Shown piece by piece: positions 1-10,380 of a stretch of 64,000 bases of DNA. The translations under genes and the position numbers were made by a program. The notes beneath the pieces are model-generated. The model ran no database searches, was not told the DNA's origin, and saw nothing but the letters and a program-made list of their open reading frames with translations. The DNA is from Simmondsia chinensis (taxonomy: Eukaryota > Streptophyta > Magnoliopsida > Caryophyllales > Simmondsiaceae). Where the stretch lies: NCBI GenBank assembly GCA_018398585.1, contig JAGTTD010000005.1, positions 8,239,355-8,303,354 on the forward strand, given 5' to 3'. Each line of letters begins with the position of its first letter. The stretch's first letter is position 1.

Positions 1-480
1 CCGAGTATGGAACATCAAGAATCTTAAAAGGTACTACGTTTAGCTAGGTAATTCCGGTAATAAGTATGTAAAATATTAAACGTGTACTGATGTTGTGTAA
101 GTCATATCTTAGGGAACCTGGGGCGGTACCCCCAGTACATAAATAAACGATGCTTCCTTAGAGATCGCATCAATATCATCGATAGGAAGCCAAGTTAAAC
201 AAAAGGAAGTACGTACATATATATATAAGGCAATGTACAACAAAATGCCATTGTGTTTGCTAAAATATACATTCGACAAGGCTACAGGAGAACTATCGCC
301 TCTAAACACTAGTACATATAAGTAAATACATTGGCCAAAAAATAATGGAGGGCACGACAAAAAGGGGTATTCCCCTCCCCCCCCCCCCGCCCGCCCCGGC
401 GACTCTCTCTTCACATATACAAGAAGAAATAGGAGAAAGTGGGCGTATAATTAACACAAAAAAAGAGAAGGAGAGGTCTA
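1..480. other. No gene seen; downstream flank of the gag-like pseudogene
   Basis: No convincing coding or RNA gene. A C-rich run with G interruptions lies at about 375-400. The stretch follows the stop of the minus-strand gag-like gene and may be its 3' untranslated region or part of the parent element, but no LTR boundary was recognised. Confidence 0.5.
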
Positions 481-3238
481 ACTACCGCCTGCACCTCCTC
501 GAGAACGGATGATGTCCTGGCGGAGCTGGTCCGCCACCTGCTGAAGGGCTTCTCTACTAAGCTGAGGATAAAGGCGTGATAAGGGTCGAGCGAGGGTCGA
601 TAGGCCTAAGGCGAAGCCCTCCCAGTAATGGGCGCTCGTCAAGGAACGGAACTTGGGGCTCTCTTTAAAGCGAGAGACCGCCTCCGCAGCCTCGGTCCGA
701 GCATGCATAGCTTCGATTAGCATTTCCTCTGAACGTGCTCACTGAGAAGACAACTCCTCCCTCAACCTTTGGGCCTCAGCATCCGACACTTCCTTCTCCC
801 TTCTCATCCTTGCCGTGAGCTCGGCTTGCCCCAATCTTTCCCTTTCGAATCTCTCGGAGGTCTCTACCGCCTTCCTTTTCTCTTCTCGTCATAGAGACAA
901 TTCCTGCGCAGCAGCTTCTTGCTTGCGAAGCCACCCCGAGACCAGGGCAACAGAAAGGGAACTAACCTGAAAGGAAAAACACCAAAGTATGTGGTTAATA
1001 TAATAACAACTTAAAAGTATAACATATAATTGTTACCTGGGCAATGTAATCGACTACCGTGTCCCAGGTCATGACCTGAGGACCGCCAGACGGAAGAGCC
1101 GGTGAAACCACACGTTGGATGTCGTTGAGGAGCTGGTAAGGAGAGGGACGAGTAGAACACTCAGGCGTTGCTCCATCGTCAGTAGAAGCTTTGTCTTCCC
1201 TAGGGATCTCCCCTTGTGGCTCAGGAGGGACGTCAGCGGGGGTCCCCGGAGCTGATGAATCGACACAGAAGGAGGGGAGAAGACTGTCCTCTACCTGTAT
1301 GCCGGGGCGGATGTCCGCCACCGCCTCCTGCAGCAATTCTAGCGGCTGAGGCGAGGTCCTGGTAGAACCTCTTCTCTGGGGTGGGGACACTAACCCTGCT
1401 GTCTCTACTAAGGGCGGCTCTGGCACCTCGACCGGCACCTCTAAGGGCCCTCTCCCTTCCCCCCTTCCTTCGGGCGGTGAACCCACCTCTATCCCTTGAA
1501 AAGGATCGCCTGACGGTATGACGGGAGGAGTTTCAGCCACGGTAACCTCAGCCTCAGCCACGGTAGTTCCAGGTGCAGCCACGGTAACAGTTGGCGTAGT
1601 CCTTGATCCCCCTTCCGCAACGACTTCGGTTATCGAAACCGCCTTAGAACGGGGTATAGCTGGTATCCCCCCGTCACCTTGCTGAGATACAGAGGTAGGT
1701 GGTCCCCTACCACTTGAAGGTCAAGAAGATCTCTCGGCAGCGGGAGACGCCTGCACTATAGGCGTCTCAAGAGCGACCCCGGATGAAGGAGGCACCTCCA
1801 TGCCACCGCCTGGTGCAGAAGCCTCTGCTCGGGACTTCCTGGACCGAGTGACCTTCTTGGGGGGTCCTCCTCCTTCTTCGATGACCACCCTCTTACCCCT
1901 TCTAGTGGCTCTTTCACCCTTACTCCCATTCTTCTCTCTCCTCTTCCTCTGTCCCTCACGACAGGATTCGGTGAAGGCCACGATGTCTACATCGGCCTCT
2001 GATCCTGAAAAGAAACAGTTAAGCAACCAAGGTAAAATTATTAAATCACAAATAGCTCTAATAAAAACTAAGCCGTCCCAAAGAATTACTCACTACTAAC
2101 TGGTCGGGCACACAAGCCTGCCCGGATCAACACTTTCTCCTGGCATAATACCTCCTTGGTAGCCAGGTACCGCGATCCTAAATTCCTCTCAAAATACCGA
2201 ACCACCTCTCCATCTAAGGCAGACAATTCAACCTCTGAGGGGATACTGCACTTCTTCAACGAGGTCCAATAATGAGGGATGCCTAAAGGACTAGGAGGTC
2301 GGACCCAAACAAACCTATTTTGCCAAAAATTTACCTTCGAGGGATTAAGCTCCACAAATTTAATCCTGCTTTTTCCCTCGAAATTGACAACACTCTTAGC
2401 TTGTTTGGCCCTAAATAAATAATCAAAGCTACGGGTGGAAGGGGTCAAACCGGCCACATGACAAGTAAGGAGGTAGCCGTAAATATTGCGAAAATCATTG
2501 GGGGTGACCTGACTAGGACACACGGAATATTGCCTAAAAACCCACTCCAGGATGGGCGGCAAGGGGAAGCGTAAGCCGGCCTCCAAAGCGTCTACGCTAA
2601 CGGCAAATAATTCAAGGGAGCGAGGGTATAAAATGTTGTCACTCTCTCGGGGGCCGATAACTTCGCAACCATTTGGGAAAAAATATTTTTCACGAAATTT
2701 CCTTTTCCCTTCTACCGTGGCCAATGATGATACGAGGTTTCCCAGGGGAAGAGCCGCGGCTGTATCGGGATACTGAGCAAGCACGGCCATTTCCTTAGGT
2801 GACGTCGGCGATGGGGGGCCAGTTGGGATAACGGCTCCACCATCAGTCCCTCATCCAAAGACGCTCCTCCAGCACTGTCTGAACGTCCAGGTCCCTTCTG
2901 CACAGGTTTTTGAGCCATTTAACTAATTCACAAAATATTAGGAGAAATTAGAAAGGGATCTTACCCTGAAAAATAGTAGACTCACCATCGGAGCTTCCTG
3001 AGGATAAGATGGGGGTGCTGGTGTCCGGGGAGGCAGGAGCCGCCTGAGGATCAGGCCAACACATGGAGGGGGAGAATCCCTGGTCATAACACGCCCGCAC
3101 CTCACCGGGGCGGACGGCAGGATGGCCGACGAGAATCGCGGCAAGTTCATTTATAAGCTGGGGGCTTAGTTCGAAAACCCCGTCGAGTTCGTCCATGGGA
3201 ACCCCAAGTTCCTTCATGGGGTCTTTAGGATTAGTCAT
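481..3238 (-). pseudogene. Decayed four-exon gag-like gene, putative gypsy-type transposon family (Transposase_28-like)
   Basis: Four exon-like open stretches on the minus strand can be chained: 3238 to about 2964 (starts MTNPKDPMKELG), about 2920 to 2096, about 2010 to 1038, and about 965 to 481. Plausible splice sites are visible: a GTAAGA donor near 2963, a GTGAGT donor near 2095, TTTTCAG acceptor near 2010, GTAACA donor near 1037 and CTTTCAG acceptor near 966. The second exon carries the family signature (FPLPPILEWVFRQYSVCPSQ, then FRNIYGYLLTCHVAGLTPS, then NRFVWVRP). The third is rich in Pro/Ser/Glu with a basic patch (KKVTRSRKSR). The last has a charged, coiled-coil-like segment and a conserved C-terminal block. 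In-frame TGA stops lie at 1721-1723, 889-891 and 739-741, and the frame breaks near 2,860. Such genes belong to non-autonomous or gypsy-related plant elements; their biochemical role is not established. No LTR, primer site or polymerase was found beside it. Confidence 0.7.
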
Positions 3239-3602
3239 GGAAGCCCCAACAAGGAAGCTTCCCCAGGTTTTTTAAAAAAAATAAATAAATAAATAAGAGA
3301 GGAAAAGAGGGGGAAAGGCGAATAGGGGAAAAACCCCAAAAAACGCTTCGAAAATTTGTAAAGCACAAGCAAAATACCTTTTAACTGTCACGAAAATGAG
3401 TATGGGTGAGGAGCAAAAAGGAGTCAGGGTGAAATTCGCTGAAGCAGGACCGGTTATGCGGAGAAATCGAAGAGAAAGGGAGCTAGGGTTTTTCGAGTGG
3501 TTTATGAAGAAGGAAAGGGGGTTTTAAGGAGAAAGAGGTTAAAAGGGGCGTGAGGAGAGAGAAAGTGTCACATGGGGGGTCCCCTTTAGGGGCCATAAGT
3601 AC
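3239..3602. other. Leader/spacer between gag-like gene and tandem array
   Basis: Purine-rich on the plus strand, with a short ATAA microsatellite near 3,280-3,297. It probably holds the 5' leader of the minus-strand gag-like gene. No TATA box or primer-binding site was recognised. Confidence 0.4.
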
Positions 3603-5033
3603 GAGGTGGGACGGTTACCCTTCACCTAAAGTGAAGGTCCCGCCTGGCTTTCACCTCATGTGAAGGCTTTGGTATACTAAGTCCTTTGAACAATGGGGGC
3701 TTGGTCTTCTTGCTCAAATGGAAGTAAGGGAGCAAGAAGAGGTGGGGCGGTTACCCTTCACCTAAAGTGAAGGAACCGCCTGGCTTTCGCCTAATGTGAA
3801 GGCTTTGGTATGCTAAGTCCCTTGAACAATGGGGGCTTGGTCTTCTTGCTCAAATGGAAGTAAGGGAGCAAGAAGACGTGGGGGCGGTTACCCTTCACCT
3901 AAAGTGAAGGAACCGCCTGGCTTTCACCTAATGTGAAGGCTGTGGTACGCTAAGTCCCTTGAACAATGGGGGCTTGGTCTTCTTGGTCAAATGGAAGTAA
4001 GGGAGTAAGAAGAGGTGGGGCGGTTACCCTTCACCTAAAGTGAGGGAACCGCCTGGCTTTCACCTAATGTGAAGGCTTTGGTATGCTAAGTCCCTTGAAC
4101 AATGGGGGCTTGGTCTTCTTGCTCAAATGGAAGTAAGGGAGCAAGAAGAGGTGGGGCGGTTACCCTTCACCTAAAGTGAAGGAACCGCCGAGCTTTCACC
4201 TAATGTGAAGGCTTTGGTATACTAAGTCCCTTGAACAATGGGGGCTTGGTCTTCTTGCTCAAATGGAAGTAAGGAAGCAAGAAGAGGTGGGGCAGTTACC
4301 CTTCACCTAAAGTGAAGGAACCACCTGGCTTTCACCTAATGTGAAGGCTGTGGTATGCTAAGTCCCTTGAACAATGGGGGCTTGGTCTTCTTGCTCAAAT
4401 AGAAGTAAGGGAGCAAGAAGAGGTGGGGCGGGTACCCTTCACCTAAAGTGAAGGAACCGCCGGGCTTTCACCTAATGTGAAGGCTTTGGCATGCTAAGGC
4501 CCTTAAACAATGGGGGCTCGGTTTTCTTGCTCAAATAAAAGTAAGGGAGCAAGAAGAGGTGGGGCGGTTACCCTTCACCTAAAGTGAAGGTACCACCTGG
4601 CTTTCACCTAATGTGAAGGCTTTGGTATACTAAATCCCTTGAACAATGGGGGCTTGGTCTTCTTGCTCAAATGGAAGTAAGGGAGCAAGAAGAGGTAGGG
4701 CGGTTACCCTTCACCTAAAGTGAAGGAACCGCCTGGCTTTCACCTAATGTAAAGGCTTTGGTATGCTAAGTCCCTTGAACAATGGGGGCTCGGTTTTCTT
4801 GCTCAAATGGAAGTAAGGGAGCAAGAAGAGGTGGGGCGGTTACCCTTCACCCAAAGTGAAGGAACCGCCTGGCTTTCACCTAATGTGAAGGCTTTGGTAT
4901 GCTAAGTCCCTTAAACAACGGGGGCTCGGTTTTCTCGTTCAAATGGAAGTAAGAGAGCAAGAAGAGGTGGGGCGGTCATCCTTCACCTAAAGTGAAGGAA
5001 CCGCCTAGCTTTCACCTAATGTAAAGAACATGC
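3603..5033. repeat. Tandem array, 136-bp unit, about 10.5 copies
   Basis: The word CGGTTACCCTTCACC (or close variants) recurs at 3612, 3748, 3885, 4021, 4157, 4293, 4429, 4565, 4701, 4837 and 4973, giving spacings of 136, 137 and then 136 throughout. Units differ by a few substitutions. Each contains three inverted repeats: CCTTCAC/GTGAAGG, CTTTCAC/GTGAAGG, and CTTCTTGCTC/GAGCAAGAAG about 14 bases apart. The array adjoins the 91-bp array, sits between the gag-like pseudogene and the F-box gene, and encodes no continuous protein. Internal tandem arrays are known in some plant gypsy elements, which fits the neighbour. Confidence 0.95.
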
Positions 5034-5460
5034 AGGCGGTAAACTCTCACCGGTTTGAGAGCCCGCGGTTTTTTGGCCCCATCTAACACGGGGGCGGTTG
5101 TGTGTCCCATCTAACATCAGGGACGGGCGGTAAACTCTCACCGGTTTGAGAGCCCGCGGGTTTTTGGCCCCATCTAACACGGGGGCGATTGTGTGTCCCA
5201 TCTAGCATCAGGGACGGGCGGTAAACTCTCACCGGTTTGAAAGCCCGCGGTTTTTTGACCCCATCTAACACGGGGGCAGTTGTGTGTCCCATCTAACATC
5301 AGGGATAGACGGTAAACTCTCACCGGTTTGAAAGCCCACTGTTTTTTGGCCCCATCTAACACGGGGGCGGATGTGTGTCCCATCTAACATCAGGGATGGG
5401 CGGTAAACTCTCACCAGTTTAAGAGCTCGCAGTTTTTGTCCCGTCTAACACCAAGACGGT
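5034..5460. repeat. Tandem array, 91-bp unit, five copies
   Basis: CGGTAAACTCTCACC (with one variant) recurs at 5037, 5128, 5219, 5310 and 5401, exactly 91 bases apart. Each unit carries the inverted repeat CTCTCA/TGAGAG around CCGGTT and two copies of CCATCTAACA. It follows the 136-bp array directly, with no spacer. Overlapping open frames on the minus strand arise only from the repetition, and 91 is not a multiple of three. Confidence 0.95.
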
Positions 5461-5684
5461 TGTTTGCATCACAGCCAGAGAGCTGCCGGTAATAAGCCCA
5501 CTCAAACATAACCAAGCACAACAAAGTACCAAACCATAACAAGAATACTGATGATTATATATAACAAGAGTATCCATACATATTACAACAAAATTTCATC
5601 ACACCGAGTTTTTGATAATACAACCACATCACCAAAAATAATGTATAATAAAGACTTAAAACACCTTCCTACCATTACCACGAC
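5461..5684. other. 3' flank of F-box gene
   Basis: AT-rich spacer downstream of the minus-strand F-box stop codon; it likely includes its 3' untranslated region. No other gene seen. Confidence 0.5.
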
Positions 5685-6836
5685 CTACCCAAACGGGGGA
5701 TGAAGAATCATGGGATCATTCCCACAACGAAACAAAGAGCTCGAATATGGAAACAGCTGCGTATGGTATTCCCCCTGGTAGTGTCCCAAGAAAACCGGAC
5801 GGCCACGATGGTCTCCACGAAGGGCGCACTGGAACACCTGATTGTGTGCGGTAAACGTCAGGTGTTCTTTTGACACAGCGAAGCTTGTAATAGCTGGATC
5901 CCATCTACCTCCAGACCAAGGCAACCGAACGAATAACCGCTTCCGCCTGATCCAAGAAGAAGGATCTTCCACATTAGTCAGCGTCCAGATGGTAAACACT
6001 GGACTCTGAAGCGTTATCAGGCATAGTGAAGGGGGCCCGGTGGTCACCTCCCACCACCTCGAAATCTTTGCATCTCGACTCGAGGACAGATTGTCCCAAA
6101 CCACGCCCGGAAGGGTCATGTTATGAACGGCCCCTGTCTCGGTATTCCAACGAACTACGTATGGGCGGTTATTGCTACCATCAATATAATGGCCCCAGTC
6201 AGACAAAAAGAAAAGCTCCCCACGCAAACAAACGTGGTCCATAAGAAAAACATTTCGGGGACCTACGTCTAGGCTTCCCCAAAAACTCGAATCGCCCTGC
6301 CAATAATACACCTGGTACGCGGTAGGCCGAAAGCCGTGGCAAGGGTAGGGCAAGTCCAACGTCATAAGGAAAAGGTAGAACCCGAACTCAGAAGTAGAGT
6401 CGAAACACCCAAACACTAGGTTTAAAGGGGCATCCAGACAGCTCGTCAAAATACCATCAGGCAACGCCACCAACTGGCGTATGCCCAAGGCAGGGTTACA
6501 CACGAAAAATTTGGAGAGATTATAGTCTCGGTACAATATCAAACCACCCTGAACACCGAAAACTCTGATATTGTCCGTCAGCACCTCCGTTACCTTGGGC
6601 GGCATAACTGGAGAAAAGTCCCCGGCAGAGGAAAAGGCCCCCAGATTATCACGAGAATACTCGCTTTCTGGTTGTAACAAAACCCCATCAGCATCACGCT
6701 CAAGAGCGCGGAAAGACTGTTTCTTAACAAAGTCACCATCGGTAAGTAAACCATAAAATTCAGAGGAGGCACAGCAAAACCTTAAAAGAGATTTGGCAGG
6801 AAGCCAAGATAACATTTCACGAGTTATATCCTCCAT
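5685..6836 (-). CDS. F-box protein, intact single-exon ORF (383 aa)
   Basis: An uninterrupted 383-codon frame. The N-terminus (MEDITREMLSWLPAKSLLRF, then a Cys/Ser-rich helix through about residue 45) fits an F-box: Leu-Pro, Lys-Ser-Leu and the start of the C-terminal helix are recognisable, although the first few residues usual before the motif are missing. The rest resembles an F-box-associated interaction domain, with FVCNPALGIRQLVALP near residues 110-125 and Trp/Phe-rich beta-propeller-like blocks after it. F-box proteins are substrate adaptors of SCF ubiquitin ligases, binding SKP1-type proteins through the F-box and targets through the C-terminal domain; the target is unknown. The start is supported by a TATA box about 75 bases upstream. 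It lies between tandem arrays and a possible LTR-like sequence, on the same strand as the gag-like pseudogene, so capture by an element is possible but unproven. Confidence 0.85.
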   Translation of the reverse strand: MEDITREMLSWLPAKSLLRFCCASSEFYGLLTDGDFVKKQSFRALERDADGVLLQPESEYSRDNLGAFSSAGDFSPVMPPKVTEVLTDNIRVFGVQGGLILYRDYNLSKFFVCNPALGIRQLVALPDGILTSCLDAPLNLVFGCFDSTSEFGFYLFLMTLDLPYPCHGFRPTAYQVYYWQGDSSFWGSLDVGPRNVFLMDHVCLRGELFFLSDWGHYIDGSNNRPYVVRWNTETGAVHNMTLPGVVWDNLSSSRDAKISRWWEVTTGPPSLCLITLQSPVFTIWTLTNVEDPSSWIRRKRLFVRLPWSGGRWDPAITSFAVSKEHLTFTAHNQVFQCALRGDHRGRPVFLGHYQGEYHTQLFPYSSSLFRCGNDPMILHPPFG

Positions 6837-6908
6837 AATCCACTCTCAGGGTACTACTTAGAGAATGAAAGGGACAGGGAATACCCAAAGGATGAGAGTA
6901 TGAAGGGG

Positions 6909-6916
6909 TATTTATA
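6909..6916 (-). promoter_or_regulatory. TATA box of F-box gene
   Basis: TATAAATA on the minus strand, about 75 bases upstream of the ATG at 6836. It is followed by a pyrimidine-rich leader, as expected of a plant polymerase II promoter. Confidence 0.6.
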
Positions 6917-6984
6917 CACTTTGAAGTCAAAGAAATTTGACCTCAAAGTGGGGGGCTACCTGATGCATATAAAAGTGACCACCA

Positions 6985-7125
6985 GGCGGTACAGGGCCCA
7001 GGAGCCACTACCGCCTCCCAACATAACCGCCACCTGGCGGTACAGGGCCCAGAAGCTACAACTGCCTCCCAGCATAACCGCCATCAGGCAACACGGGGCC
7101 TAGGGGCCATTGCCGCCTCCTTAAA
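6985..7125. repeat. Short tandem repeat, 51-bp unit, nearly three copies
   Basis: GGCGGTACAGGGCCCAG recurs at 6985 and 7036, with a diverged third copy at 7087; spacing is 51 in both cases. The GC-rich units contain ACCGCC/GGCGGT complements and so can fold. They lie just upstream of the F-box promoter. Confidence 0.85.
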
Positions 7126-7224
7126 CACCCCACCTAGATAACCTCACCTCTAGAAATCATCAATGCCCCCATTGGCTGAAGGGGCCAGGCAGTACCCAAC
7201 CCCCATTACTTGCTGCCTAAGCAT

Positions 7225-7300
7225 ACATTCCCCTATAAATAAGGGAAGGGACCTCGCAAGATAGACAAGGAACTTGAGCCTCGTTCCACCCCCAAGAACC
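7225..7300 (+). promoter_or_regulatory. Possible LTR-type TATA promoter, plus strand
   Basis: CCCCTATAAATAAGGG is followed by a GAA-rich and then C-rich stretch, like the TATA and R region of plant LTRs. No matching second LTR, primer-binding site or target duplication was found, so this is tentative. Confidence 0.3.
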
Positions 7301-7309
7301 CAACCAAAA

Positions 7310-7480
7310 AATCCCGAAACAGCCCCCAAATTTTAGGGGCCCCAAATTTTAGAGTTTGTGATTTTGAAGTAACAATTGTTAATATTAATAAGTTTTAAGA
7401 AAAATGTTATTATATATAAAGAGCCTCTTTTAAAAATTTTGCTTGGGGCCCCGAGAATGTTAGGACCGGCCCTACTGAGG
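7310..7480. repeat. GGGGCCCC-bordered dispersed repeat fragment
   Basis: AGGGGCCCCAAATTTTAG and a matching inverted block ending CTTGGGGCCCCGAGAATG border an AT-rich core of about 110 bases, then GGACCGGCCCT. It looks like the end of a small non-autonomous DNA element. I cannot assign a family. Confidence 0.3.
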
Positions 7481-8238
7481 TGGGTACGACATGAATTTGG
7501 TCAGCCACAAAGAGTGGTGCAGCGTTTTACCGTGTGATAGGTGGGACGCCGGCATGAGTACGACCTGTCTCCACCTGTCGGTCGGCGGTACTGGTGGTGG
7601 GGGAGAGGATTGGGACACGATGCTAGCATAGAATCGATTAAAGTTTGTTATCATTGCTCAAATTAAAACTATAATGATTAAGAAGTAAGAGAAATTAGGG
7701 TAGAAACAAAAAATGCTCTTATAAAGCTAGTGAATGTTATTGAGATATGGAAAGTGGAGTACAAGGTGCCTTTATATAGGAAAGACCAAGCAGGCTAAAT
7801 TGCACAAAACTTACAAATTAAAAAAAAAAAAGGAAAAAGTAAAGGTTTTCATTATCACGCAACTTTCGTTTATTTTCTAATGAGTAATATTCATGTGATT
7901 TGGTGAAATGTGCACCTAAAAAGTGTGACTTGTCAAAATATCAAAGGATCAAAATTTCATACAGTTATGAGAAATACAAATAAGGATAAATTATATATTA
8001 GTAGTGTAATATTTGGTGTATTAAATTTTGGTGCATAAAATTTGTGAATAATTTCTTATTTAAAAGTTATATATATGTAATAAAATATTTCACAATTGCA
8101 GTATATATGAGTGTAAAATAGGCCTTTTATCTAACTCTTTTTTCATAAGAAATGTCACGATATTGCAGTTTGTATGTAGGATAATGAGAACAGCGAGTGT
8201 ACAACAAGTAGCAGCCAGTTTTACACTATTTCACATCA
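7481..8238. other. AT-rich spacer, no gene seen
   Basis: No convincing reading frame on either strand; the short frame at 7472-7654 has no recognisable domain. Confidence 0.5.
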
Positions 8239-8254
8239 TTGTTTAGACTATTAT

Positions 8255-8449
8255 CAACAAGCGTGTTTGAGCGAGAATAGTACCAAGATGGGTAATCTCT
8301 TGGGAAGTCCTCGTGTTGCACCTATCAGGTTGGGGATTCTCGGATACAACCTCTCTTCAGGGTAGCATCTTGAAAGGGGAAGGCTGCGTACATCTACCAC
8401 CCTCAGGACCCTGCTTATACAGAAGCTCTTGAAGCATTGGGAATGTTGC
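8255..8449 (+). mobile_element. SINE with 5S rRNA-derived head (copy 1)
   Basis: The unit is bounded by a perfect 16-bp direct repeat, TTGTTTAGACTATTAT, at 8239-8254 and 8450-8465, the mark of LINE-type target-primed insertion. Bases 8257-8323 align to the 3' half of plant 5S rRNA. The body follows directly (AGGTTGGGGATTCTCGG, then AAGGCTGCGTACATCTACC, then GACCCTGCTTATAC and GAAGCATTGGG). The body is shared with the SINE copies near 12.7, 15.4, 21.3, 24.1, 34.2, 42.9, 48.5, 49.0, 49.5 and 57.8 kb and resembles the 3' region of Au-type plant SINEs. Because the target duplication encloses head plus body, the two moved as one RNA. Confidence 0.85.
8257..8323 (+). pseudogene. 5S rRNA 3'-half fragment (SINE head)
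   Basis: AAGCGTGTTTGAGCGAGAAT, then GATGGGTAATCTCTTGGGAA and GTCCTCGTGTTGCACC, reproduce plant 5S rRNA from the A-box region through the intermediate element and C-box to the 3' end. I count about eight substitutions against a remembered plant 5S, nearly all C-to-T or G-to-A, as expected from decay of methylated DNA. It lacks the 5' half and cannot be a functional 5S gene. Confidence 0.85.
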
Positions 8450-8465
8450 TTGTTTAGACTATTAT

Positions 8466-9179
8466 AGTAAATACACTTAACTTTTAAACAAAAAATTATT
8501 TTACAAAATTTGTAATTAAAATAATAATAAATAAAATGTCATAGTTTTAATATGTAAATTAGCCAATATTTTAAGCAAAACTCATATGATATCTTTCTTG
8601 GTTTTAGAAAACTTGATAAGGTAAAATTGGTCCATATTGTGTTTGACCTAGGGGAAACCAAAAAAAAAAAAAATTATTATACCCGACAATAAAGAGGATG
8701 GACATAAAAATCTATCTTTTGTAAATTTTAGAAGCTATCAAATATTTTACCTAAACCTTTGAGGACAATGATTTCTCGAAGGGGAAAATAAAAATATATG
8801 CCCAAACTGAATATCAGGGCCTACAGCAATAGAGTAATCCTATAAGTATCTCTTGACGGGCAAAATATTGATATGTGCCAAAACTAGGTATATGGGTCAA
8901 GAGCAATAAAGTAATCAAATAAGAAGTAGAGAGGACCCAGCTCGAGGAGAGGGGACAAACTTAGGTAACTTGTATTACACATCTTGCAATTTTATTTTTT
9001 ATTTTTTATTTGTAGGTGCCAAGCACAATGGCTAAGAAAACACAAAATACGGGATACAAAAGTAAATAAGAAAAGATAATAACAAACCACCAATTGCCTC
9101 AGCAAACTAATATAGCAAAAGAAAAACAACTCAGTTTGACCACCAAAGGATAGACTTAATATTTCTACCCACCTCATTT
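8466..9179. other. AT-rich spacer, no gene seen
   Basis: Contains poly-A runs (near 8,660) and no supported gene or element boundary. Confidence 0.5.
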
Positions 9180-10380
9180 GGTTTATAAGGTAGGTCATGA
9201 CACTAAGCTGAAGTCCAATATTCGACTCCAATTGAGATACTCAAAAATAAGTCGTCCTCGTCCCACTGGTCGTTATCAAAGATCATCATATTTCTTTTGT
9301 TCCACAACTCTCATAACGTTATAAAGAAAAGTGATATCTATATTTTTTTGCATCTTACCATGACTTTCTACCTAAGTGCATTGTTCAAATAGCTCTCTTA
9401 ATCAGTAATCTACACCAGACTTCCCGGACAAGGATACAGTTAAAGAATAGATGGTTTAGGTCCGCAGGGTATACATAACAAAATGAGTAGTTTAAGTGTT
9501 GTGCCTAATTAACACCCATTCTAAAGAGACGATTCTTGGTACTCATTCTACCCAGTAGTGCAAGCCACACAAGAAGCCCAACTTTTGGGGGTGCAAGACC
9601 TTTTTAGATACTGCAAACCATGCTATTCAACCAAGGAGAGATTAGTACGTCTAGCCCATACCTTGTCCATGAGCGATTAGACAGTGAACGACCCATTGTG
9701 TTCAAGTGACCAAAGCTGTTTGTCCAAAGCGGCTGGCCTTGGTTGCATAGAACAAAGGAGGCTGAAGAAATCAGTGACCTATTCCAACCCTCTCAGTAGG
9801 ATGTTATGCCTCCAATTAAAGGTCCATTTCCACAAGATCTCATCCCAAATATTTATTTCACAAACCATGTGATTCTTTTAAAGAGAGAACGCATAAAGTT
9901 GATCAAATTTGACTTTGAGCCCAAAGTCCAATCTATCCACTTATTCGGCCAAAATTTTGTATTCTCCCTTGAACCCAACTTGACCCGCCTTCCTTCATCA
10001 AATATCTAGAAAATGTCAGCTTCTTCGCATCCGACTTTCAAAATGTTACCCCATGTTCCAGGTACAGGTCATCCACTGGAAATATTTTCAGGTAAGCAAT
10101 TATCCCCATGAATTGAGGAAATTATTTTCTCGTAAAGTGAATTTCCTTCAATCGAATATCTCTAACATCATTTAAAAAGAAGAGCCACATTTTTTTAATA
10201 ATGGGTCACCAACACTGAGGCCTCCTAGTTGTCTCGGCTTTTGCATGACTTCCAATTCTACAAGCGGAAACCCGAACGTTTGTGCTGCTTCTAAACCCCA
10301 TTGGCCTGACTTCCCACTGCTATTAAGGGCGATTTACTGAAGTTGATCCGCAATCCCGAAAGTAACAGGAAGCATAAAGA
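9180..10380 (-). mobile_element. Degraded LINE fragment (RT thumb to zf-RVT)
   Basis: Translating the minus strand in switching frames gives pieces of a plant LINE polyprotein in the right order. Near 10,330 there is SGLRINFSKSPLI (end of the reverse transcriptase) and near 10,220 PRQLGGLSVGDPLLKK. Near 9,800 there is WKWTFNWRHNILLRGLE, and near 9,520-9,440 a zinc-binding zf-RVT block (KVGLLVWLALLGRMSTKNRL, then HLFFNCILVREVW). Multiple stops and frameshifts show it is dead. No poly-A tail or target duplication was found. Confidence 0.7.

Noticed and set aside
109..414. 101-codon minus-strand frame
   Set aside because: Encodes low-complexity sequence from a C-rich run and AT spacer; no domain or splice context.
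5016..5383. Three overlapping minus-strand frames of 61-69 codons
   Set aside because: They are the same 91-bp repeat translated in successive frames.
3603..5460. CRISPR-like regular repeats
   Set aside because: Units are directly contiguous with no unique spacers, and the context is a plant nuclear genome; these are tandem arrays.
8257..8323. Functional 5S rRNA gene
   Set aside because: Only the 3' half is present and it lies inside a retroposed unit; the 12.76 kb piece is likewise partial.
9684..10009. Plus-strand frames of 62 and 67 codons
   Set aside because: They are antisense to a decayed LINE read on the minus strand.
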